Positions 1-6,432 of a stretch of 17,447 nucleotides of DNA are shown here, piece by piece. Each line of letters opens with the position of its first letter. Within the stretch, counting starts at the first letter, position 1. The DNA lies in assembly GCA_034679905.1 (NCBI GenBank), contig JAXDAH010000111.1, forward strand, positions 1 through 17,447, written 5' to 3'. The translations under genes were made by a program, and so were the position numbers. This DNA comes from JASEFH01 sp034679905. GTDB lineage: Archaea; Halobacteriota; Methanomicrobia; Methanomicrobiales; JACTUA01. The notes beneath the pieces are model-generated. The model had not been told where the DNA came from and did not search any database. It worked only from the letters and a program-made list of their open reading frames with translations.

Positions 1-2
1 GG

Positions 3-971
3 CGTGGAAAGGGCATTCACATCGGCTACAGCCTGATCCTCTCCGCCACCTTCATCTCCTTCATCGGCATCGCCCCGGAGTTCTCCATCCTTGCCATCTT
101 TGCCATGCTCGCGGCGCTCGGCCACGCGACCTTTCACCCATCGGCGCTCGGCAGCGTGGGCGCAGTGGCAAGCGACGTTAACCGCGGACGTCTGATGTCT
201 TACTTTGTTGTGGGTGGAAACCTCGGCTACGCCGTCGGGCCCCTGCTTGCCGGCGCGGCGGTGGCCGCGATGGGACTGCAGGGGCTCCTGTTCCTGCTGG
301 TGCCCGGCTATGCGATGGCACTCCTGCTCCGCTACATCCTGCCCGTCGCGGCATCCGATCGATCCGCGCCGGTACACCCGAACAGCGATGCGCCGACTGC
401 GCCGATCCGCCCCGTCCCGATAGCCATCCTTCTCCTGGCGGCAGGATTGCGTGCCTGGGCTATCTTCGCCGCGGTCGCCTTTCTTCCGACATATCTCGTC
501 CTGCAGGGGTTCGATCTCGTTGCAGCGAACACTCTGATCTCTCTGATGCTCGTCGCCGGTGTGGGAGGACAGGTCTTGGGCGGCACCCTCTCGGATCGCT
601 ACGGACGAAAGGAGTTCTCCATTCTCGGGCTCGCGCTGGCAATACCCGCGTTCCTGCTCTTTATCTCAACAGATGGTATTGTATCTGTCATCTCCATGCT
701 GATATTCGGATTCCTCCTCTGGTCCACGTTCGCCGTAACCGTCGCCATGGGGCAGGAACTCCTGCCGGGGAATATCGGGCTCGCCTCGGGGCTCACGCTG
801 GGGCTTGCCGTCGGGGGAGGCGGTATCGGCGTCGCCATCACCGGATCCCTTGCCGATTGGATCGCCCTGGATACTGCACTTGCTCTGTTGGCAATCCCGA
901 TTGCCGCCTCTCTCCTCCTCTTCTTCATCCTTCCCTATCCCTGGAAGGCCCTGAAGAAGCCCGTTGCCTGA
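3..971 (+). CDS. MFS transporter, fosmidomycin-resistance (Fsr)-like, 5' partial
   Basis: The reading frame is open from the first bases of the window and ends at TGA 969-971. About 322 residues are visible; an MFS protein has about 400, so roughly the first 80 residues lie outside. The ATG at 105 is internal, because the same frame continues upstream with hydrophobic transporter sequence. Visible signatures are FHPSALGSVGA followed by VGGNLGYAVGPLLAG, which match the Fsr branch of the family, a hydrophilic central loop near nt 345-415, and the MFS cytoplasmic loop GGTLSDRYGRK (near nt 580-612). The rest is alternating hydrophobic helices, so this is an inner-membrane secondary transporter, probably a drug or small-metabolite exporter. 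The substrate cannot be read from sequence. The kinase gene downstream has its own leader, so the two need not be one transcript. Confidence 0.85.
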   Translation, partial: RGKGIHIGYSLILSATFISFIGIAPEFSILAIFAMLAALGHATFHPSALGSVGAVASDVNRGRLMSYFVVGGNLGYAVGPLLAGAAVAAMGLQGLLFLLVPGYAMALLLRYILPVAASDRSAPVHPNSDAPTAPIRPVPIAILLLAAGLRAWAIFAAVAFLPTYLVLQGFDLVAANTLISLMLVAGVGGQVLGGTLSDRYGRKEFSILGLALAIPAFLLFISTDGIVSVISMLIFGFLLWSTFAVTVAMGQELLPGNIGLASGLTLGLAVGGGGIGVAITGSLADWIALDTALALLAIPIAASLLLFFILPYPWKALKKPVA

Positions 972-1019
972 AACAATCTGCCGTTATACAACGCGCGGAT
1001 ACATCTCCGGTGTGGAAAG

Positions 1020-1030
1020 TTTTTATTAAT
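1020..1030 (+). promoter_or_regulatory. Candidate TATA box for the receiver-kinase gene
   Basis: The AT-rich stretch TTTTTATTAAT is the only TATA-like element between the MFS stop and the kinase gene. With the usual archaeal spacing of about 25 bp, transcription would begin near 1050, just at the first arm of the hairpin structure described next. This was identified by eye only. Confidence 0.4.
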
Positions 1031-1050
1031 CTGCCAGCGCAAAGAGTCCA

Positions 1051-1117
1051 CAACGGATGCCCGTTGAGGCGAGAGTGCCGGGAGACCGAATGAGGGGATT
1101 CCATCTCTCTCAACGGG
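1051..1117 (+). promoter_or_regulatory. Leader with two mutually exclusive hairpins
   Basis: CAACGG (1051-1056) can pair with CCGTTG (1061-1066) around a 4-nt loop. The same segment, as CCCGTTGAG (1060-1068), can instead pair perfectly over 9 bp with CTCAACGGG (1109-1117). The two structures share bases and cannot coexist. The distal arm lies 11-19 nt upstream of the ribosome-binding site GGGAG (1128-1132). The layout resembles an attenuator or riboswitch-type leader, but no known riboswitch class is recognised; regulation is inference. Confidence 0.35.
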
Positions 1118-1139
1118 TGCAGTGGACGGGAGCTGCAAC

Positions 1140-2228
1140 ATGAATCGTGTGGAGATCGCAGGCAGGGTCGACAGCGCAGCGGTCGAAAAGAGACTCCGAG
1201 TTCTCCTGATAGAGGACGATCCAACTTACGTCCGGTATATTTGGGAGATGCTCAGCGAGGTGCCGGGTGCGCCTTTTCTATTGCAGCATGCCGACCGGCT
1301 CTCGCAGGGGATCGCAATTCTAAAGGAGGGTGGAGTGGATGTCGTGCTCCTGGACCTGATGCTCCCCGACAGCATGCGCCTGGATACGGTCCGGACAGTC
1401 GTCGAGCAGTTCCCGCAGGTTCCCATTGTCGTCCTGACTACACTGCACGATGAGCAGACCGGCCTCGAGGCGGTTCAGGCCGGTGCCCAGGACTACCTCT
1501 TCAAAGGCGAAGCAGAAAGCCCGCTCCTATCGCGGGCCATGCGATATGCGGTGGAGCGCAAGCAGGTGGAGCAGGCACTCAAGCAGGTGAACCGCAACCT
1601 CAGTCTGATGAACAGCATCACGCGCCATGATATCCTGAACCAGCTCACCATCATACTGGGATACCTCCCGATGGCACAGGATCTGGCGTCGGATCCAGCA
1701 CAGCAGGAGTACCTGAGTCGCATCACAAAGGCAGCATCCGCGATTCACAGCCAGATCGAGTTCAGCCGGGAATACCAGAACATCGGGGCGCAGTCACCGC
1801 AGTGGCAGCACATTCGGACTCCGGTGTACAATGCCCTGAACGATCTCGATATCGGGGACACCGCACTCTCGCTCGACCTGCCGGAGATCGAGGTGTTCAC
1901 GGATCCGATGCTCGAGAAGGTCTTCTACAACCTGATCGACAACTCCATGCGGCACGGCGGCCACGTCACGGCCATCCGCATGCACAGCCGGGAGTCCGAG
2001 GAGGGCGTGCGGATCATCTATGAGGATAACGGCATCGGCGTGCCTGCAGGAGAGAAAGAGAAGATCTTTCGACGGAGCAAGGGAGGAGATCACGGGTTTG
2101 GGCTGTTCCTCATCCGCAACATTCTCGCCATAACGAACATCCAGATACGGGAATGCGGAGAACCGGGAAAAGGGGCGCGTTTCGAGATGCACATCCCCTT
2201 CGGCTCATATCGTCCGGCGAGACGTTGA
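1140..2228 (+). CDS. Receiver domain-histidine kinase hybrid, soluble
   Basis: A signal-transduction protein of 362 residues. An N-terminal CheY-like receiver (about residues 18-135) has the acidic pair in LLIEDD, the phospho-acceptor Asp72 in VVLLDLMLPD, Thr100 and Lys122. A short helical linker leads to a dimerisation/phospho-acceptor helix with RHDILNQL (His163). The C-terminal ATPase domain shows the N box NLIDNSMRHGG, the G1 box EDNGIGVP and HGFGLFLIRNIL. No membrane segment or PAS sensor is present, so input must arrive through the receiver. I chose ATG 1140 because GGGAG sits 7 nt upstream; an in-frame GTG at 1122 would add six residues but has no clear ribosome-binding site. No output regulator lies beside it. 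The stop is TGA 2226-2228. Many methanogens carry such hybrids; the target is unknown. Confidence 0.85.
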   Translation: MNRVEIAGRVDSAAVEKRLRVLLIEDDPTYVRYIWEMLSEVPGAPFLLQHADRLSQGIAILKEGGVDVVLLDLMLPDSMRLDTVRTVVEQFPQVPIVVLTTLHDEQTGLEAVQAGAQDYLFKGEAESPLLSRAMRYAVERKQVEQALKQVNRNLSLMNSITRHDILNQLTIILGYLPMAQDLASDPAQQEYLSRITKAASAIHSQIEFSREYQNIGAQSPQWQHIRTPVYNALNDLDIGDTALSLDLPEIEVFTDPMLEKVFYNLIDNSMRHGGHVTAIRMHSRESEEGVRIIYEDNGIGVPAGEKEKIFRRSKGGDHGFGLFLIRNILAITNIQIRECGEPGKGARFEMHIPFGSYRPARR

Positions 2229-2956
2229 TTGTTCGAGCACCGCAGGTGGCGGTTCTCCAGGGGGGTACCGTCGTTGTTACAACGGCTCTCTCCTGCGCCG
2301 GAATCCGTTATGATTGTGCGGACTCAAGAAACCACTCAGTTATGCTGCAACTCCCCGTGCGATGCTGGCACCCCTGCGCGGTGTTGCCCGCGTTTATTCC
2401 CCGCCGATATTGACCGTTCAGGGACGCCGACCCCACTTTCTGGCCCATACGCAGGATCTGCTGTCGGGCGACTCTTCTGCAGATAGCGTGGAGGCAGGGG
2501 TGAAGAATTCCCGCCTTTCGTGACCCCTCCTTTCGATGCTCGGGCATCTTCGGGTAACCAGGAGAGAATCTGTATGCGGGAGAGCGATCTCGTGTTGAGC
2601 CAGCATCCCCTCCTATATCAATGGGATCAAAAGGAGCCACCAGCAACCATTACATGGTTCCATCGTGCCAGCGGGAGGAGCAGGAGGCGGGATGCCCCCC
2701 CTCCCCTGATGCGATGAGGGGCTGTATTCAGAGAGCGGGAGAACGGCGCCGAGACCACGAGGGGCCGCGCCGTCCTTCTATCGGGAATTTGAGAGTCTCC
2801 TGCACAGCCAATACGGAGGGATTTATCGAACGCAGGGGGGGCACGGCGAAGGGATCGCGCAGAGCCCCCATCCTGGGAAGTCGCACGGAAGGAGATCAGG
2901 CTCGGGGACAGATCGTATAACTCCTTCACTCCAAGGTGTCATACTGGTGGGGGATC

Positions 2957-2978
2957 AGGGGGAGGGTGTGCTCCCCCT
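2957..2978. repeat. GC-rich inverted repeat, 8-bp stem
   Basis: AGGGGGAG (2957-2964) and CTCCCCCT (2971-2978) are perfect complements around a 6-nt loop. C-rich tracts follow on the plus strand. There is no run of T on either side, so a classical terminator is not supported. Confidence 0.45.
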
Positions 2979-3130
2979 CCCCCTTCAAACCCCCCCTCCA
3001 TCGGTGCGGTAGGCTCGTATATGAAGCTGGGATCGGTGTGATGAGCATCGGATCAAGACAGAAGGATCAAGGGAGAGACGATACAACACTCATCAGGATT
3101 TCATTTGAAACATGAATCGCATTGGGGGTG

Positions 3131-3161
3131 TGAAGAGAGTTCCGCTCCAGAGCTCTCTTCA
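3131..3161. repeat. Inverted repeat, 9-bp stem, downstream of the FTR gene
   Basis: TGAAGAGAG (3131-3139) pairs perfectly with CTCTCTTCA (3153-3161) across a 13-nt loop. It lies about 240 bp past the stop of the minus-strand FTR gene, so it could fold in the 3' tail of the purine operon transcript. The function is not known. Confidence 0.4.
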
Positions 3162-3281
3162 TTCGGGATAGAGCGGGATGGTCAAAGGATGGATGAATCG
3201 GGATCTTAAGAGCGAATCTGCCTGTAGTCTCCCGATAATGCTGCCACGATGCGGTCGCGGAGAATCGATCTGTCAATCCTG

Positions 3282-3301
3282 CAATTGCGTGGCCGCAATT
3301 G
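3282..3301. repeat. Inverted repeat with 4-nt loop inside a tandem 14-mer
   Basis: CAATTGCG (3282-3289) and CGCAATTG (3294-3301) form a perfect 8-bp stem with loop TGGC. The same bases belong to two adjacent 14-mers (3281-3294 and 3295-3308) that share GCAATTG and TGGCC and differ at two positions. Confidence 0.45.
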
Positions 3302-3401
3302 TCTGGCCGGCTGCAACTGATATTAAAATGGGCGGGCTTAAGAGGGAATGCTCCGGCAGTATTCCGCTTACCGAGGCTAATCTGCCTGCAGGGGACCGGA
3401 C

Positions 3402-3731
3402 CTATGCCGGCTCCTCCCGATCCACGACCTTGAAGAAGAGCTGGCAGTGGCAATGTTCCTCCTGCTCGATCTCCTCTCCGTGGTATACACACGGGCAGAC
3501 GATCTCTTTGTCTTTTTCCAGGTCCCGTGTGCGGATCCGGCAGGGGCAGTACTGCTCGCCCCACTTCAGTTTGTTCCGGGCAAGCCCCCGTATCACTGCC
3601 GCCAGCTGCCTCTTGTTGGGATTCAGAAACCAGCCCTTCTCACGGGCGTAGCCCTTCGCCCACTCGTAGATGTTCTGCTCAACCTTGGACTCGAACTCAA
3701 GTTCCGGTTCAGACCTCTCATCATCTACCAT
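3402..3731 (-). CDS. Ferredoxin-thioredoxin reductase catalytic-subunit family protein
   Basis: A 109-residue protein with the full cysteine signature of the FTR catalytic chain: CPCR (Cys62, Cys64), CPC (Cys79, Cys81) and CHC (Cys94, Cys96). In the family these hold a [4Fe-4S] cluster next to a redox-active disulfide and pass electrons from ferredoxin to a disulfide on thioredoxin. The preceding stretch NPNKRQLAAVIRGLARN is also typical. The charged N-terminus (residues 1-20) is an extension. Archaeal members lack the plant-type variable subunit, and none is seen here. GAGGAAGG lies just upstream of the ATG at 3731. The gene starts 37 bp after purQ on the same strand and is probably the last gene of the cofG-purC-purS-purQ operon. 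The partner thioredoxin is not in the window. Confidence 0.9.
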   Translation of the reverse strand: MVDDERSEPELEFESKVEQNIYEWAKGYAREKGWFLNPNKRQLAAVIRGLARNKLKWGEQYCPCRIRTRDLEKDKEIVCPCVYHGEEIEQEEHCHCQLFFKVVDREEPA

Positions 3732-3768
3732 GTGCCTTCCTCTACCGCCGAACTTCGATGCTAAATCG

Positions 3769-4488
3769 CTATGTTCTTTTAAATACTGATCGTCCTGGAT
3801 CCTCCAGATAGGCGATCATCGATTCGAATACCCGTCTCCCGTCTGCAGAACCGAGGATCTCCTCTGAAGACCGCTCCGGGTGCGGCATCATCAGGAGAAC
3901 GTTGCCGCGATCGTTCAACACACCGGTGATATTCCCGGCAGATCCGTTCACGTTGCTCTCGGGGGTAATCCTCCCCGCCGCATCGCAGAGCCGGAATGCC
4001 ACCTGGTGCTGGCGGTTGAGCCGCTCGAGAGCGTCTTCCGCCGCCACGTAGCGTCCTTCTTTATGGGCGATGGGAATTCTCACCACTTCGCCCTCGCGGA
4101 ATCTGCACAGGAACGGAGAGGCGGCATTCTCCACCCGCACGTATACCCACCTGCAGATGAACTTGGGATAGGCATTGATCGCGAACATGCCCGGGGCAAA
4201 CCCGCGCTCCGCTCCGATCTGGGCCCCGTTGCAGATGCCCAGGAAGAGCCGCCCTTCACGAACATGCCTCTCCACCGCATCCATGATCGGCGTCCGTGCG
4301 GCGATGGCGCCAGCCCGCAGGTAATCCCCGTAGGAGAACCCCCCCGGAACCACGATGGCATCGTAGGCGCGTCGAAGCCCCTCCTTGTACCAGACCAGAT
4401 CGGTATCCACGCCGCATACATCCTGAAGGACATGGATAGTGTCGAGGTCGCAGTTGCTGCCGCCGAACTGTATGACTGCAAACCTCAT
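3769..4488 (-). CDS. purQ: Phosphoribosylformylglycinamidine synthase, glutaminase subunit PurQ
   Basis: A 239-residue class I glutamine amidotransferase that releases ammonia from glutamine for the FGAR-to-FGAM step of purine synthesis, acting with PurL and PurS. The N-terminus AVIQFGGSNCD and VVPGGFSYGDYLRAG are typical of PurQ. The nucleophile is Cys86 in LFLGICNGAQ, and the His203/Glu205 pair lies in MPHPERSSEE, so the triad is complete. The length is a little above the usual 220-230. The start ATG (4488) overlaps the purS stop as ATGA (4485-4488), with GAGGT about 10 nt upstream. This implies translational coupling and matched amounts of PurS and PurQ. purL, the synthetase subunit, is not in the window. 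Confidence 0.97.
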   Translation of the reverse strand: MRFAVIQFGGSNCDLDTIHVLQDVCGVDTDLVWYKEGLRRAYDAIVVPGGFSYGDYLRAGAIAARTPIMDAVERHVREGRLFLGICNGAQIGAERGFAPGMFAINAYPKFICRWVYVRVENAASPFLCRFREGEVVRIPIAHKEGRYVAAEDALERLNRQHQVAFRLCDAAGRITPESNVNGSAGNITGVLNDRGNVLLMMPHPERSSEEILGSADGRRVFESMIAYLEDPGRSVFKRT

Positions 4489-4730
4489 TCCCTGACCTCA
4501 ATCTCGTAGCGGTGAATCACCGGGTTGGCGAGGAGGCGCTCGCACATCCGGGCCGCCTCTTCCCGGGCCGCCCTCTCGTCTGCCGCTTCCAGGGTGACGC
4601 AGAAGAGGCGTGCTGTGCTCAGGCTCTCCGTGTCAAATCCGAGACTCTGCAGGGCATGCTGTATCGCCCGCGCCTCGGGATCGAGAATGCCCTCCCGGAG
4701 CGCGATCTTGATCTCCACATCGTACTTCAT
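4485..4730 (-). CDS. purS: Phosphoribosylformylglycinamidine synthase subunit PurS
   Basis: A small protein of 81 residues, the normal PurS length. It begins MKYDVEIKIALREGILDPEA and continues with IQHALQSLGF, the family pattern of a beta strand, the conserved DPEA/G turn and a helix. PurS bridges PurQ and PurL in the multi-subunit FGAM synthase found in archaea and Gram-positive bacteria. It overlaps purC by ATGA (4727-4730) and purQ by ATGA (4485-4488). A strong ribosome-binding site, GGAGGAG, lies just upstream of the ATG. The order purC-purS-purQ is a common purine-operon arrangement, which supports the call despite the short length. Confidence 0.95.
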   Translation of the reverse strand: MKYDVEIKIALREGILDPEARAIQHALQSLGFDTESLSTARLFCVTLEAADERAAREEAARMCERLLANPVIHRYEIEVRE

Positions 4731-5455
4731 TCCACTCCTCCGTTCATACCGGGCACGATTCTCTCTGCCACTGCTGCATAGGCCGAGATCACGTCCCCCT
4801 TCCCGAACCGGTACACGTCCTTGTCCATGGACTCTCCGCTCGCCGTATCCCAGAGCCGCATCGAGTCCATGGAGATCTCATCGGCCAGCACGATCTCGCC
4901 TCGCCACCATCCGAACTCCATCTTGAAATCGACGAGGGTCAATCCCTTCTCTCTGAAGTGCTCGAAGAGCAGCCTGTTGATCTCCAGGGAGAGCTCGCGC
5001 ACCCGATCGAGCGCCCCTCTGTCGAGGATCTTCAGTGCCAGGATGAGATCGTCGTTCAGCATCGGATCGTGGCGGGAATCATCCTTGTAGTCGATGACGA
5101 TCACGGGCGGATCGAGGGGGGTTCCTTCCTCGATCGGGTACCGCTTCACCATGGAGCCGGCGGCGATGTTGCGGACGATCACCTCTAGCGGGATCATCTC
5201 CAGGTTCCGCACCAGCATCCGGCGGTCGTCCAGCATGCGGATATAATGCGTCGGGATACCCCGTGCCTCCAGGTGCTCGAACACGTAGGCAGACACGGCG
5301 GCGTTGAATTCTCCCTTGCGGGGGATCACGTCCTTTTTTATGCCGTCGAATGCCGTGATATCGTCGCGGAACTCCAGGATCAGCCGGTCATCGCTGTCGG
5401 AGCGGTATACCGACTTCGCCTTGCCCGCATGGAGCAGTTCGCCCTTCTTCACCAT
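4727..5455 (-). CDS. purC: SAICAR synthetase PurC
   Basis: Phosphoribosylaminoimidazole-succinocarboxamide synthase, 242 residues. It joins aspartate to CAIR using ATP in purine biosynthesis. The N-terminal ATP-binding part has HAGKAKSVY (residues 9-17) and FRDDITAFDG (29-38). The middle has the SAICAR-synthase segment LVRNLEMIPLEVIVRN, and the C-terminal part has ADEISMDSMRLWD (191-203). The reading frame is open far upstream into cofG, but homology begins at ATG 5455, which has GGAGAG 5-6 nt upstream; the upstream part is antisense-like noise over cofG. The start lies inside cofG: the two genes share 7 bp (5449-5455, ATGGTGA). The 3' end overlaps purS by ATGA. Confidence 0.97.
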   Translation of the reverse strand: MVKKGELLHAGKAKSVYRSDSDDRLILEFRDDITAFDGIKKDVIPRKGEFNAAVSAYVFEHLEARGIPTHYIRMLDDRRMLVRNLEMIPLEVIVRNIAAGSMVKRYPIEEGTPLDPPVIVIDYKDDSRHDPMLNDDLILALKILDRGALDRVRELSLEINRLLFEHFREKGLTLVDFKMEFGWWRGEIVLADEISMDSMRLWDTASGESMDKDVYRFGKGDVISAYAAVAERIVPGMNGGVE

Positions 5456-6432
5456 CGTCTCTCCTGAACCTGTTGCGCCAGCGCTCTGATAAGCGCTTCG
5501 ATACGGGGGTGGAACCAGCCCTTCTCGATGTACTGCGGATAGATGCAGAGTCGCTCCCGCAGTTCCGCATCTCCTGCGAGGATCTTCAAATCCTGGATCT
5601 GGGGCCAGGGATGCTCGGGATTCACGTAATCGATCGTGCAGGGTGATATGCCTCCGAGATCGTCGGCGCCGCAGCGGAGAAGCCGGGACGCATCGATGAG
5701 GTTGGGAGCGATCTGGACGGCAACGTCGCCAGGGAGGATCTCCCGCGCCAGCGCTATCGTCCTGCACATCTGTTCGGTGGTGGGAGGGGCGGCGGCTGCC
5801 ATCGGGGTGTTCTTCTTGGCGCAGAAGTTCTGGATGATGACCTCCTGTATGTGGCCATAGCGTCTGTGCAGGTTCCGGATTACTGCGAGGGACTCTTCCC
5901 GATCGTTCTCGGACTCGCCTATCCCCACGAGAATCCCCGTCGTGAAGGGTATGCGAAGCCTTCCGGCGTCCTCGATCATCTGGATGCGAACCTCGGGGAT
6001 CTTGCCGGGAGAGTTCCTGTGGGCGGGAATGCGGGCGGTCGTCTCCAGCATGAGCCCCAGACTCGCATTCACCTCGCGTAGCCTCTCCATCTCCCCAGGT
6101 GCGAGAATACCGGCGTTCGTGTGCGGCAGGAGCCCATACTGGAGAGCACGCTCGCTCATCGCATAGCAGTAATCGAGGATGCTTGCATATCCCGATGCGG
6201 AGAGCAGATCTGCAAATCCCGGTTCCTGCTCGGGGCGCTCCCCGAAGGTGAAGAGGGCCTCTGTGCAGCCCGTTCCTCCCCCCAGGCGGAGCGCCCTCTC
6301 CACGGCCTCGGGCGGGAGGATGCAGCCCTCCTGGACCGGGGTGCGGAAACAGCAGTAGCTGCAGCGGTTTCTGCACGCCGTGGTCAGGGGGAGGAAGACG
6401 TTGCGCGAGAAGGTGATAGTGCGCCCCTGCAT
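5449..6432 (-). CDS. cofG: 7,8-didemethyl-8-hydroxy-5-deazariboflavin (FO) synthase subunit CofG
   Basis: A radical-SAM enzyme of 327 residues. With CofH it makes FO, the deazaflavin chromophore of coenzyme F420, from tyrosine and the pyrimidine intermediate of riboflavin synthesis. The [4Fe-4S]/SAM motif is CRNRCSYC (Cys20, Cys24, Cys27). Further family features are LRLGGGTGCTEALFTFGERP, LETTARIPAHRNSPGK with TGILVGIGES, and the C-terminal LGGISPCTIDYVNPEHPWP. The length is normal for stand-alone CofG. cofH is not in the window. The start at 6432 has no strong ribosome-binding site. A weak TATA-like TTGTAAAG (minus strand, 6465-6472) would put the transcript start about 11 nt upstream. It heads the operon and overlaps purC by 7 bp, so F420 and purine genes share a transcript. 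Confidence 0.96.
   Translation of the reverse strand: MQGRTITFSRNVFLPLTTACRNRCSYCCFRTPVQEGCILPPEAVERALRLGGGTGCTEALFTFGERPEQEPGFADLLSASGYASILDYCYAMSERALQYGLLPHTNAGILAPGEMERLREVNASLGLMLETTARIPAHRNSPGKIPEVRIQMIEDAGRLRIPFTTGILVGIGESENDREESLAVIRNLHRRYGHIQEVIIQNFCAKKNTPMAAAAPPTTEQMCRTIALAREILPGDVAVQIAPNLIDASRLLRCGADDLGGISPCTIDYVNPEHPWPQIQDLKILAGDAELRERLCIYPQYIEKGWFHPRIEALIRALAQQVQERRW

Larger units (their letters stand above)
2229..3401. other. 1.17-kb region without a convincing gene
   Basis: No reading frame here on either strand has recognisable domains or protein-like composition together with a good start; the frames are short, rich in Arg, Pro and Ser, and mutually overlapping. The region holds several inverted repeats (2957-2978, 3131-3161, 3282-3301) and short direct repeats: CTTAAGAG[C/G]GAAT at 3205-3217 and 3337-3349, and AATCTGCCTG at 3215-3224 and 3379-3388. 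It receives the 3' ends of the kinase transcript from the left and the purine/FTR transcript from the right. It may be eroded coding sequence, a transcription-termination zone or a small RNA locus; nothing visible decides between these. Confidence 0.5.

Noticed and set aside
1122..1139. GTG start for the receiver-kinase gene
   Set aside because: In frame but without a ribosome-binding site; ATG 1140 has GGGAG at the right distance. The alternative adds only six residues.
2574..2717. A 47-codon frame starting MRESDLVLSQ with AGGAGAG upstream
   Set aside because: The ribosome-binding site looks fair, but the sequence turns into Arg/Ser/Pro-rich noise and resembles no family. It is not enough for a gene call.
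5456..6376. N-terminal extension of the purC frame through cofG
   Set aside because: The translation before MVKKGELLHAGKAK is low-complexity and unlike any protein, and cofG occupies the region. PurC homology and a good ribosome-binding site start at 5455.
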